Origin: Tretioscincus oriximinensis
Taxonomy: Eukaryota > Chordata > Lepidosauria > Squamata > Gymnophthalmidae
Assembly: GCA_022410635.1 (NCBI GenBank)
Contig: JAJVDF010000017.1
Span: 3,446,358 to 3,510,357, forward strand
Length of the DNA: 64,000 bases
Direction of reading: 5' to 3'
Below are positions 51,740 to 63,080 of the stretch, in pieces (position 1 is the stretch's first letter; every line of letters begins with the position of its first letter). The notes beneath the pieces are model-generated. The model worked only from the letters and a program-made list of their open reading frames with translations, did no database searches and was not told where the DNA came from. The translations under genes and the position numbers were made by a program.

Positions 51740-52075
51740 CCATCAAGAGGGTTTCACTGGAAGATCTTAGGGTGCAGCAGGCATGTATGTAAGGGAGGAG
51801 GCATTCCTTCAAACACTGACTATAAGTCAATGTTAAGGTCTTGAACTGAGTTCATTATCAAATGGGCACCCAATGCAGTTAATTTAGGATAAGCATGATG
51901 TGCGTACAGCCAGCTGTGTCAACTAGCAGCCTAGCTGGTGTATTCTGCACCAGCTGTACCTTCCAAACCATCTTGAAGGACAGATCCATGTAGAACATAT
52001 AATAGTAGTCCAGTGTGGANGTTTTCAGAGCATGGATTACTATGGCCATATTGTCTCTATGCAGAAAGAACCATT
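51740..52075 (-). mobile_element. L2-like LINE 3' part (antisense, degenerate)
   Basis: CTAGCTGGTGTATTCTGCACCAGCTGTACCTTCCAAACCATCTTGAAGGACAG corresponds to the reverse of LPLKTVxKLQLVQNTAAxLL, as at 23.55 kb. GGATTACTATGGCCATATTGTCTCTATGCAG is the reverse of the LRxxxDMATVIHALV block. Confidence 0.75.
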
Positions 52076-52129
52076 GCTATGGAATCACCCATGTATTTTA
52101 CCCCATTACTGCACATCATCTTTGAAGTT

Positions 52130-52370
52130 TTGTAATGCCCCCAAAACAGTCATGTTTACTCTTTGTGACCATGGGAACCATAGCAGGCTAGGTTCTTCTG
52201 TTTCTACTGCTACCTCAGGTCTGTCTGTCAGTCATGTTGGTTGTCACTTTACAGTATTCCCCTCAGCCTCGTTCTTTTACTTTCAATCTTTCCCAGTATC
52301 ATTGGCTTTGCCAGTGACTTCTGTCTCCATATTTGTCGTTCCAATGAGTTGCATCATTGATTTCCTTTAG
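52130..52370 (-). mobile_element. BovB-like (RTE) LINE fragment
   Basis: CTTTCAATCTTTCCCAGTATCATTGGCTTTGCCAGTGACTTCTG is the characteristic antisense of the BovB ORF end (TTGAAAGGGTTAGAAA...TGATACTGG...CACTGGxAAAG). TGTGACCATGGGAACCATAGCAGGC upstream also fits the BovB/Sauria tail region. Diverged. Confidence 0.55.
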
Positions 52371-52374
52371 TAAA

Positions 52375-52860
52375 AGCGTCTCTGGCTGTTTCTTCAAATT
52401 TCTATAGCATTTAGGTGTCTTTGTTAATAACAGTTACAAAAAGTTAATTTTTGTTTGTTCTGCACATTAAATTCATTATAAACAAATAATAAAATTAGCT
52501 GAGACTATTGAGTCTTGCTTTGGATGGAGATCCATGATAGTTAACCTACAGGGAGATTTATTTACAGCAGCTCACATCTGAAAATTGGAAGAGTCTGAAT
52601 ACAAGCTGAAAATGTGATATGGAAAAGAACCCTCAACCCATTCCTATGTAAACTAATCTGAGACAATAGCCACCCTTTGATGCATGGTGTGTTGTGGGGT
52701 TTTTTATATTTTAAATTGTTTTTTGTATGATGAAAAACATGTTTTTCAGACCTAAGGATAGAGAAATGAGTGGAAATTCAGTGAACGTTCTTTTCATGAA
52801 AACACTTTGCTTGTTTTGCTCTCATTTTAATGGCCTCCCATTGACTGGTTAAATCCTTGA
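52375..52860. other. Intron 2; nothing recognised
   Basis: AT-rich anonymous sequence. Confidence 0.5.
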
Positions 52861-52862
52861 TT

Positions 52863-53564
52863 AATTAATTCAGCGTGGTCCAACCTGCGGGCAGCATGAG
52901 GCCCACCAAGTCATTTTTGTGGCCCACGAAGGCCCAGGTGGCTGCGAATGTCAGCATTGGCATCAAAGTTGGAAGGCAGCTGCCTTGCCCCTTTGATGCC
53001 GATACTTGCAGCCCCCTGCTTGCTTCAGTTGTAACACCCCACTGGTGTTACAGTCGAAGCGACCGGCAGGAGACGCTGGTGCTCGCAGCAGCCTGCTCAC
53101 CTCAACCATAACACCAGCAGGGTGTTACAGTTGAAGCAACCANGCAGGAGACGCCAGCGCTCGCAGCAGCCTGGCCACTTCGCCCACAACACCCCGCTTG
53201 CCCAAGTGGCTGCAAGCGTCAGCGTCTTGGCCCAAGACACCAACACTCACAGCTGCCTGGCCGCTTCACCGCCCGCTTTCCCAAGACGCCGACGCACACA
53301 ACCAACTGGCTGCTTGGCTCACAACACCCCATTTATCTTGGNCCCTCAAATGATGTCACTTCTGGAATCAGCTTCCGGGAATGGCANCCAGAATGACATC
53401 ACTTCCTGTCCCGCCCTGGAAGTGAAATTACTTCCTGCCTCATCCTGGAAGTGACATNTCTTCCTGCCCTGCCCTGGAAGTGACATCACTCTGGTCCTCA
53501 CATTCCTATACTAGAGTTTGATTGCCCCTCGGGTAACTAAAGGGTGGACCACACTGCATTAATT
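52863..53564 (+). mobile_element. Non-autonomous hAT-type transposon
   Basis: The body 52871-53556 (686 bp) starts CAGCGTGGTCCAACCTGC and ends AGGGTGGACCACACTG, imperfect inverted repeats of the hAT CAG...CTG type. The flanking 8-mers are AATTAATT and CATTAATT, one mismatch, as expected for an 8-bp hAT duplication. The interior is GC-rich and CpG-containing, unlike the flanks. It contains diverged tandem units: TGTTACAG(T/C)(C/T)GAAGC...GCAGGAGACGC...CTCGCAGCAGCCTG at 53044-53190, then four or so CCTGGAAGTGACATCACTTCCTG units at 53350-53485. No transposase is encoded; the long frames across it are repeat artefacts. Confidence 0.82.
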
Positions 53565-54530
53565 GATTACATTTATACAGTCTTTTTTCTTTTACCAAAA
53601 AGTTTCAGAGTAAGGAACAAAATGTAAAGACATTAATTCAGTTATTTGTGTTATGAGTGTTGATTTGTCTTTGAACTGTAAAATTACAGAAGCTGTTTGA
53701 TTTAATAGCTACATTTTATTGTGCAGTTCTAGCATTTTACAGTTTAGCGTTGTTTAATTTTATTTAATTTGTTGTTCTTTGCATGTGAAAATAGGATGCA
53801 AATGTTTTGAATAAATCAATAAATTTACTGGGCATTTTAATGCATCTTTGTAACTATCATTCCATGAATAATTTAGACTGTGGCATGTGAAGTTATATTT
53901 TAAACAGAATGTGAATGTGGCAAAGTGAACCTTTGGATGACTGAACATCAGAGAGTACATTTTAGAAGTTTAAAGACGGGCACTGTGTCATTAGCTAATC
54001 TATATTTTCTGTTTTTATCATTATTTTACTGTGACCACTTGAGACATTAGAGTCAGATAAAAATATAGGCAAGAAAAGCTGAACTCGAGTGTCATGTATT
54101 TGTTCCAACATGAATATGTTAAGATAAAACGTGGATATTCTGGATGGAAGATGTTCATTCGATGTTTTACTCTGAAATATCTAAATATAGTGGAATAAGT
54201 ACAAGTGGCGTCTGGATGCTTTGCAAGAAAGAAAATAAATCTAAATTGGGTAAACTTGATATTAAAAAGTATAAATTGTGATTTTTTTCCCCCCATCTCT
54301 TTCTGTTTGTAAGACACTTAAGACTAATTTTATCAGGAGAAGGAGTAATAGTGGAGTTTGTAAATAGCAAATTCACTTTGGTTTATCATAAAAACTTGCA
54401 ACATAAAGTATGAAAAGCTTGCAACAAATTGGGTATCATTTTCTGTGACTTAATTGCTTTGCTTCTAGCAAATGAGTCTCATAGCACTTTGTGAGTACTT
54501 TATATGCAGGGCTCTGTCTACAAAAGCTCA
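53565..54530. other. Intron 2; nothing recognised
   Basis: AT-rich. No exon supported. Confidence 0.5.
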
Positions 54531-54535
54531 TGATA

Positions 54536-54703
54536 CAGGGGTGTAGCTACCATAGGGCAAGCAGGGCAGTGCCCTGGAACCCCCAGGCTGAGGGTCCCTG
54601 GGAGGCCAGCTATTTGTAAAATAAAAATTTAAATTTGGGGGCTCCCAGGGTCCCACTTCATTTATCTCCCAGGGTCCCACTTCATTTAACCCCCCCCCCC
54701 CCC
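54536..54703 (+). mobile_element. hAT-like element end, cut by the assembly gap
   Basis: CAGGGGTGTAGCTACCATAGG is a typical hAT-like terminal sequence. It is followed by GGGCTCCCAGGGTCCCACTTCATTT in tandem duplicate (about 54641-54689), then a C run into the gap. The other end is not visible. Confidence 0.45.
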
Positions 54704-55443
54704 NNNNNNNNNNNNNNNNNNNNNNNNNNNNNNNNNNNNNNNNNNNNNNNNNNNNNNNNNNNNNNNNNNNNNNNNNNNNNNNNNNNNNNNNNNNNNNNNN
54801 NNNNNNNNNNNNNNNNNNNNNNNNNNNNNNNNNNNNNNNNNNNNNNNNNNNNNNNNNNNNNNNNNNNNNNNNNNNNNNNNNNNNNNNNNNNNNNNNNNNN
54901 NNNNNNNNNNNNNNNNNNNNNNNNNNNNNNNNNNNNNNNNNNNNNNNNNNNNNNNNNNNNNNNNNNNNNNNNNNNNNNNNNNNNNNNNNNNNNNNNNNNN
55001 NNNNNNNNNNNNNNNNNNNNNNNNNNNNNNNNNNNNNNNNNNNNNNNNNNNNNNNNNNNNNNNNNNNNNNNNNNNNNNNNNNNNNNNNNNNNNNNNNNNN
55101 NNNNNNNNNNNNNNNNNNNNNNNNNNNNNNNNNNNNNNNNNNNNNNNNNNNNNNNNNNNNNNNNNNNNNNNNNNNNNNNNNNNNNNNNNNNNNNNNNNNN
55201 NNNNNNNNNNNNNNNNNNNNNNNNNNNNNNNNNNNNNNNNNNNNNNNNNNNNNNNNNNNNNNNNNNNNNNNNNNNNNNNNNNNNNNNNNNNNNNNNNNNN
55301 NNNNNNNNNNNNNNNNNNNNNNNNNNNNNNNNNNNNNNNNNNNNNNNNNNNNNNNNNNNNNNNNNNNNNNNNNNNNNNNNNNNNNNNNNNNNNNNNNNNN
55401 NNNNNNNNNNNNNNNNNNNNNNNNNNNNNNNNNNNNNNNNNNN
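54704..55443. other. Assembly gap (740 N)
   Basis: Run of N. Nothing can be said about its content. It follows a homopolymer C run that probably caused the break. Confidence 1.
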
Positions 55444-55589
55444 GAAGTTTTTCTTTTTTATCTGCAACTTGTCCTGGTGTAAACAAGGAATTTAGATAGT
55501 GCTCCCTGATATTACTATAAAAGGTACAATCAAACAGGGTGCCTTTTTGTTGCTGGCAGGAACAGTAGGTGAAAAACTCTTTAATTATG

Positions 55590-56185
55590 TGTCTTTTGGG
55601 ACAGGGACAACCTGGCCACAGTACTCCATGCCCCGGTAATATCCAGATTCGACTATTGAAGATGGTCAGAAGATGCAGCTGGTGCAAAAAAAGCAACAAG
55701 GGTGTTAAGTTGCACAACTAGTCAGACACTCCTAAAAGAACTTCACTGGCTGCCCATTTGCTATTGAACCCTGTTCAAGGTATTTACTTATTAGACTCTA
55801 AAGAATTTGGACCCCAAATATTTGAAAGAACATCTCATCCCATTCTGATCTTCCCACACTCTTAAGATCATTTTATGAGGCTTTCTTAACAGTCCCATCA
55901 TCTTTGGTCATCAAAGGAGTGTGGACATATGGGAAAACCATTTTCTGTGATAGCCCTCAGGTTATGGAATGGTCTCCTCCCTGAGTTACATCAGACACTT
56001 ACACAATACTTATTTAGATGCCTGATTAAGATATAGATGTTCACCCTGGCCTTTATGTAACAAACTATATCCTCTCTTCTTGCAGGTACTGTCAGCATTT
56101 TTAACTATTCTATTTTTATTACTGTTTTGCAGTAATTTATCCTAAGACTCTTGATATAGGGCAGAATAAAATAGAAGTAAATGGA
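55590..56185 (+). mobile_element. L2-like LINE C-terminus and 3' end (sense, degenerate)
   Basis: AAAGAACTTCACTGGCTGCCCATTTGCTATTG encodes the KELHWLPICY block. CTCAGGTTATGGAATGGTCTCCTCCCTGAG encodes RLWNGLLPE. TACTTATTTAGATGCCTGATTAAG follows (FRxxLK-like). A degenerate tail ends at about 56165. Frameshifts are numerous. Confidence 0.75.
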
Positions 56186-56189
56186 TGAA

Positions 56190-56905
56190 TTAATGAATCA
56201 ATTAACTCTGAAAAATTCTAGTGTATCACATATGTGAATTAAAGTGTAGTGTTCAATGTAACATTGAAAATCCTGCCTAAAAGCTCATAAAATAAAGAGA
56301 AAGTCTGCACTGTTAATAGTCTTGGCATCCTGAAAACATAGCAGTTCAGAACGTTAAAGCTGCGTTTTTGTGTACTGTTTTAACATAGTTAACTGTCAAT
56401 TCTTTTCCTGCTTCAACATCTGCTATGTTTGGAAATCATGTTCATAGGTGCTGTTTATTCTTCTTCTCAGTAAAGGAAAGTTCAGTTTCTCTTATAATCT
56501 TATTCTAGGGAGAAGCAGATAAGTAACATTTCTTGACAAGATTAGGATGGTCTAGTGACATAACCTATCTCATATGTTGGATTTTCTTTTGTTTTTTTAT
56601 CATAACTGTGCTTTGACATGTTTGGTAAAAATGTAACTTCGCTTGTTTAATGCAGTCCCACAAACTTTCACTAGAGCTATTTTGATTGCATTGACACTTT
56701 TGACTTACATTGTTACGTGGTTTCCCGCTCCACAACACATATTTCTAAACCAGGTCTCTCAATGCAGCATCTGTACTTGATGATAATTTGCCACCTCTCT
56801 GTGATGCTATGGATTTACATGAGCTGGCTGGTCTCATCTCTTTGGTGACATGGACTTCGCATTTATGGTTCTTCTAGATTTCAACTGAATTGTATAATGA
56901 ACCAA
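56190..56905. other. Intron 2; nothing recognised
   Basis: Anonymous AT-rich sequence. Confidence 0.5.
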
Positions 56906-56908
56906 ACT

Positions 56909-57484
56909 ACACTGNCTTGCTCCAAAAGATACAGGATGGACTAAGGATTGTTGTATATCCTGCAGAAACAAAACCCTTAACATGTTCATCTTGCTATACA
57001 AATCTTTTAAAGAGACTGGATCTTTTATATATTTATAAACCAGTTATACATATATGACTTTTCTAGTACTTTCTATTTCCTAGTGACTCATATCAAAGAA
57101 TGTTAACCCATAGCAATCATTTTAGAACTTCTTCTTATCCACTGAATGAAAGGCATGCTAGTCCCCTATACCTTCCAAAGAGCTTCCTTCCATTTATCAA
57201 TTTAATTTAATTTTTTTCCTAACCAGAATGTCACTATTGTGTGCAATATTTGCATGGTATGTAGGAAGTCCCACCATTCATATTTCTTCTCTCTAGCAAA
57301 GAGGCGATTAAGGAATTAGTATGTCATTGTATTCCCTGAGATCATTTTGATTGTATGAAAAGAAATACATGGCAGGAGTTTTAGTGAGTTTTCCATAAAT
57401 CTGAGTGTCATCAATAAACACATTTTTATGAAAATTCCCAAGGGAGAGTTTGCTCATCCTGTATCTTTTGGAGTAAGACATTTA
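56909..57484. mobile_element. Candidate TA-flanked inverted-repeat element
   Basis: 56913-56938 (CTTGCTCCAAAAGATACAGGATG core) and 57455-57480 (CATCCTGTATCTTTTGGAGTAAG) are inverted copies with only one or two mismatches over 23 bases, about 540 bases apart. Each is bordered on the outside by a TA within a few bases (CTACACTG.CTT and AAGACATTTAG), which would fit a Tc1/mariner-type non-autonomous element. The interior is noncoding and AT-rich. Degradation of the interior compared with the ends is puzzling. Confidence 0.5.
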
Positions 57485-58775
57485 GATTTATACAATCAGA
57501 ATATGTAGTTGGAATTAGGGACAGCCCATGAATTTTGCTTTATAAAGAACTTTGTTGTAGCTTAACCATTCCTTTCCCATTTGTATTAAGCAATGATATT
57601 TATTGTGGCACTTTCTGGCAAAACAAAATTGCAGGGCATTCTGCCAAACTCTGCAAATGAGCATATGTCGTGATGAACCATTCATGTTTAGATTTTTATC
57701 AGCATTCAATATCACTGGGTTTCTTTCTAAGGACATAAACAGAATTTTGTCCTATTACTTTGATGCATAAACTCTCAGTTTATTTCTTTTGCATTGACTA
57801 CTTTCTGCTTTTTCTGTATTTCTCTGAAAAACTTACATTCATGGAAGTGCATGCTGTCAAAACTGGGTTGAGAAGCCTGTTTGGGTGGGTTTCTCTGCCC
57901 AGCATGAGCCATCTTCCTTTTCTCTATGGCAGAAATTAAAATCATTCCCACTTGCCAGACAACATGATGAGAGAGAATAGGTGACTTAATGCAAATAACA
58001 TAATCACTTATTGAGAGAATTTTAATGTACCTATAGTTATTAAAATATTTGCATATTCTTGTCAAATACTTTTTGTGATCACCTTTTTAGCTTATATAAA
58101 TATTTGTCTTGAACTGTTATTTTAACATTCTCATTGTCAAGTGGAAGAGGTGCTCATATTGTCAACCAGGAGTTCAGTTGTGACTTTGTGACAACAACAA
58201 CAACAACAACAACAACATCAACAACATCAACATCAACAACAAAAAATAATCAAGCCACCCCCACCCTGTTTTCTGCCCCTTTTAGCATCTTTAGTAAAAC
58301 AGTACCAATTCTTTCTTGGCCTTCAAGTTACAAGCCCTGTCTTTTCATATCTTTGCCCAACTAAGCCACAGAAGAGGAACAGAAGAGAAATGGGTCGATA
58401 GTAAAATGCTTTGTGAAATACTGCATTTTCATGTTTTCTTGATGCTTTAGGCATATATAGGTAATGCTTGGCATGAATAACAAAAAAAGGCGAATCCTCA
58501 CTGAGTTTATGTTGCACATCTGTTAAATTAATTCCATATCTTGATAGATATCTATGTAGTATGTTCTTAGGTTAATTGTTGAAAACATCCTTTGCAGTAT
58601 ATAACGTACTTTTAAACAGTTACTGTGCTCTGAGCTTGGATTAGACAATCCAAGTCAGTGTGTGAATTTGAGTAGACATGTTCAAACCATATCAGTTGCT
58701 AGCAGCATTTTCTCTGCTAGAACATTTAGAGGAGCAACTATCAGCTGTGCTTTAACATAACACAATATTTATTTT
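57485..58775. other. Intron 2; only a (CAA)n microsatellite
   Basis: (ACA/CAA)n with ATC interruptions at about 58190-58242. The rest is anonymous. Confidence 0.6.
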
Positions 58776-58779
58776 ACAA

Positions 58780-58921
58780 GTCTTTTCTGCACTAGGCTTT
58801 TTCTGGGCTATATTTCAAAATAGGAACCTGCCATCCACATACAAGATCAACCCTGGACCTTCCTTCGTCTTTATTAGAATGTGGATAATAGGTCCAGAAT
58901 AAGGCCTAATGTAGAAAGGGC
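58780..58921. mobile_element. Foldback MITE family M, 142-bp copy
   Basis: The left end CTTTTCTGCACTAGGCTTTTTCTGGGC and the right end, inverted, CCCTTTCTACATTAGGCCTTATTCTGG are terminal inverted repeats, about 22 of 28 bases. The interior AAATAGGAACCTGCCATCCACATAC matches the arms at 28.28 kb and 44.36 kb, tying the family together. Confidence 0.7.
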
Positions 58922-61600
58922 TAAATTATAGGTTCTGTTTTCAATTGGATGAAATTAACCAGCTGGTTTGCATGTGAAAATCAGCCAAAAACTATTGTAT
59001 ACATATCTGTATTGTGCAACATCAGCCTATTCTATATTAGAGAGTTTAATAAAATCAAAAACCCATTCTGTGGCCAGTCCTTTTTATCTATTAGTTGCAT
59101 TCCTACATANATTAAATGTGTTTTGTAAGTACGTTTTCTTAAATGTCTTCACAGAATACATTAGGCTATGGAGAGGAACTGAAAAATTAGCAAGTTTAAC
59201 CAGCAAGCAGTTTTAAGATGTAATGAAAGAAACACAAACTGCAATTTGCCTGTAATTTTCCCAGTTGCATATCTTGAAGCCACACTCTTGAACTGCATTT
59301 TCTCAAGTGTGATCTGTTTTTAACCAAATTATAACCAAGTTTTCGTCGTCTATTTAAAATGCAGACCATGGAAGCAAATTTCTCTAAAGAAGCGATAGCA
59401 TCTCTTTAGTCCCTGTCTCTCTATAAAAGTAGAAATTGTAGAGGTTAAGTAGGTTGGGCAACCGGAAGTAATTACTAAGGCCAGTGACATTTTTGCGGTT
59501 TAATAAAAGCAGGGGCTAATTATTCAGTTTTTTTATTTAAGTGAAATGGTGCCAAAAAGGAGATTCCTGCAGAGCAGCTGCACTCCTTCAGTGTTACCCT
59601 AATTTACCACAGACACAACTGTCACAAACAGAACTTTTAAACTTGATATATAGCCATGCAAGTAAGGGGCCTTTTGTCTGGAGTGCCTGCAGAAGAACTC
59701 CTTTATACAAATCAACCGGCAGATGATGGACAATGATGAAAATTTGATTCTTTGAAGTCATAATGGTCATTGAAATGTGTGAAATTCTGGCATTGAAAAG
59801 AGGGCAGCTAGCAAGCCTCTGAATCTTGGGTGGCTGCTAGACGCTTGCTGGGAGGTTTTCTGCATTTTGACATCAACTTCCCATTGCTTGTTCCCGGCCC
59901 CTTTGTGCAGAGAAGAGGAAAATGTTAAACAGAAGATATTTGCTCTCTGTGTTTCTGTACAATCTGCTGTGGGCAAGATTGTTTGGTATATCATTGTGCA
60001 GATGTGGAATTCTAGTATATTCGTACTTTGTGCAACAACTAACTACTGATGCTCAAAAGCTTGTGAATGTCTTGGAACAGAAAAGAGCCTTTGTTTTGTT
60101 TCCTGTTTTACCCCTTTGGTTTCTAGATGGCCATCTTGCTGTCTAAAAGTTTATATGGGCATTCTTCTCCTATTACAAAATGGTTGGGATGACATAATAC
60201 TCTTAGAAATGGAGTAGAACGCTAGGATGAAACATTTTTCTTCTTTTATTTTTGAGATGGAGATTTCGCAAATCCCACTCCCTCCTGCCTCTCGGGAGAA
60301 GTGAAGTTAAAGGCCAGCTTGGATAATGAAGTATCAGTTTCTTCCATTCTCAGCCATATTATGGGAAATTTAATACTAAAAGTTCTTTTCGTTGTTAAGT
60401 GCTGTAATGTAACTCCTTCGTATCGCTACCTGAAAATATGTCTAGGGGTGCAAACAACAGTATGCCATGCTGAGCAGGATTCTAGTTAATATTATGCAGG
60501 AAAATCCACCAACTTCTTTTAATAAACAAATAAAAGATATTATACAAATGTACACTTTGGAGAACCCCCGCACATTTGCCTGCATTTGAAAGTGAATAAG
60601 CTTGCTTCTTAAGTTCAGTACTGCTAAAGATTTTTTTAAAAGGTAAATTAAAAACAAAACCGCATTCCCTAATCTTTTTGTTTCAGAATGTTGGTTCACA
60701 GGTAGTTTCACTGAGAACTTGAACTTGGAACAAAGCCCTGGAGACACAGTAGAGAGTTGGACTTAGTTCTTTTCAAGTATTATATTGTTTTAATGGCGTC
60801 TTGAAGCGAGAGCTTTAGCCCATTGAAATGTCGCTAAAAGGACAGGTTCTTCTGTCAGTAACTGAAGCTGTGTGGATGAAATGATCACAATAGAGTGTTG
60901 TAATGCATTTTCAAAGTGTGAGAAATCAGTTTGTCTAGACTGAGTGCGCGCCTACAGGGAATAAGAATTTTAGAGCTTCTGTACTCTTTAGGTGTCAAGT
61001 ATGTGAGCGATGCCAAGCCTTTATTCCATGACTTTGGCAACCGCTACAGTACCTTACATGTCTGCTGCAAGCAAAAACAGCAATTCTGTGTCAGGACGAC
61101 TTGAGCTTCACAATCCAGAAACTCATTGTCCTAAACAACTGTCTGCTCAATTGCCAGCTTTAAACTGAGGGAGGGAGGAATGTGTAGATGTGTGTCGGGG
61201 GAGAGGAGATATCAATAAACAATTGCTGTATTCCCAGGAGGAATGGAAACTTTGGCTGTAATGAATCAAAAGTACAACAAGCTACCAGCATCATGCAGCT
61301 ATTTTAAATTATTAAAACAGACCCTGTTTTTCTTCTTGCTCTGAAAAAAGGCTTTCAGAGGATAAATCCCACGCCACTAGTAAAGGTGGTTTGTTCGTTT
61401 TTGAAGACTGAAGCCAATCAAAGATTAGCAACCTGACTTTTTACTTAAAGCTAAACCATTTACTTCACTAAAAATATTTTTCCAAATTTTAGAACTCCTC
61501 CAAGGGCAGCATGCATTAAGCTACCTCTAAATGCTTCCCCCCTCCCCAATTTAGACCCGTTCTTCAAATCTAAAAATGAATCAAAAGTATATGTTGCAAC
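58922..61600. other. Intron 2; long unique stretch, possible conserved noncoding DNA
   Basis: Remarkably free of the repeats that fill the rest of the window. It is of fairly high complexity, especially 59.25-60.0 kb and 60.78-61.34 kb. No exon or RNA gene recognised. Whether it is constrained cannot be judged from one genome. Confidence 0.4.
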
Positions 61601-61605
61601 AGTTC

Positions 61606-62028
61606 CAGTGGTGGGATTCAAATAATTTAACAACCAGTTCTCTGTCCTAATGATCATTTAAAGTGTAAAATAAAAAAAATCCACTGAAAAAAATAAATCT
61701 TTATTCCTGTACAGAGGCCAAAATTATCATGTGTATGCTTGTATGCTTGCCTAGAGACCCTCCCCAAGTCAGAAATAAAGAGAAATATTTATCTTGCCAG
61801 AAATAAAGATGGTGTTCCCAGAAGCAACAATCAGAAATGACATTGGGAAGGAGGTGAGAAATTCTCATACATTTAGCATGCAGGGATGCCTCAGCCTCAT
61901 ACATTGTGTAGGAGAATTGACATTCTCTTGCGTATCACGTTATCTTGAGCAACTAATGTGCGAAACTCAATAAAAAATTAGGGATCTGTTCTGCCTAATC
62001 AGTGCAAACCTGCTGAACCCCACCACTA
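61606..62028. mobile_element. Candidate hAT-type non-autonomous element
   Basis: The left end CAGTGGTGGGATTCAAATAA and the right end CTGAACCCCACCACTA (inverted: TAGTGGTGGGGTTCAG) are imperfect inverted repeats, 423 bp apart. The interior is noncoding. No 8-bp duplication is evident, so the insertion is old or has been altered. Confidence 0.5.
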
Positions 62029-62029
62029 A

Positions 62030-62920
62030 TAAATGATATGTTTGTAAAAGTTTTAAACGATCTGAAATTGGATGTTCAATTTTAATATGCTACCTTTAAT
62101 GAAAGAATCACTTCCTGTGACTTTCTACTAAACCAATTGGCATCTGGAAAAGGGAAACTGCAGTATATCTTTTCTTGAGATAGAAAGGATGACTTTTCAA
62201 CAACTCCATTCAAATCCCTTTTCTTTCTGTTGGTACTCAAGATCAACAACGGTCCAAGGTGGAGAAAAATATGAGCTACTTCAATGGCATTTGTTGCTTA
62301 TTGTATGCTTGTTGCGTGTATGTAGTTGAATCTTGCTGTGATCACACACATAACTTTTCAGTCATCCTCAGTCCTGAAAATCTGGACTAAAACCCAGAAA
62401 CCTATGGTATTTCTATTTTTGCTTCCTGTACTTCAGGATTAGAGATGGTTTAAAAGCACATGGGTGGGCTTTTGAACTAAGTGGGCATGAGGGTTAGGGT
62501 TGAGTTAGGGCAATTTTTGATAAGGCAATTTTTTACTTGTGTAACTGCGTTATGCTAATACAGAGATACCAATGCATTTTTTTATAAGTGCATTTTAGAC
62601 AAAATGGACAAGTGCAGGTATACCAATTTATAGCCTAGTCAAAAATCCTGTACGTGATAAATTGTTCAAGTAGTGGCATCCCAGAGCTTAACTGAAAAAT
62701 AAGGGGCTTTGATTATCTCTCCTTCCTGACTGTAACTGAGGCCAGAAAATGATACTGAAAATAGGGAAAAATGATTACTCCAGGACCACCCACCAGCAAA
62801 AAAATCCTGAACTACCCCCTGTCATTTCAGAGGTCCCTCCTCTTGTCTAAACCATCCACACTTTCTTAGAAAAAAGACAGTTCAAAAATAAAAACTGGGA
62901 GAAAAACTACAAGACTTCTC
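62030..62920. other. Intron 2; nothing recognised
   Basis: Anonymous AT-rich DNA. Confidence 0.5.
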
Positions 62921-62924
62921 AAAA

Positions 62925-63080
62925 TATTTATTTACATATTTACTTTCTTGCTTATTTATGTATTTACTTACATTTATATTCCTCTCTGTACCCAAAGGTT
63001 TCAGGGCAGATCACAGTAAAAAAACATAATACCAGTTAAAATAAGACAATTAAAAATAATAACAGTGTCTGTGAAGAGAG
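62925..63080 (-). mobile_element. L2-like LINE 3' UTR (antisense)
   Basis: (ATTT)-rich tail, then ATATTCCTCTCTGTACCCAAAGGTTTCAGGGCAGATCACAGTAAAAAAACATAATACCAGTTAAAATAAGACAATTAAAA, the same layout as 23.09-23.20 kb. Confidence 0.6.

Noticed and set aside
52875..53454. Pro/Ala/His-rich frames of 78 and 110 codons
   Set aside because: They lie inside the GC-rich tandem interior of the non-autonomous hAT element and repeat with its units.
54635..55717. Frames of 261-343 codons across the gap
   Set aside because: They consist almost entirely of unknown residues over the N run.
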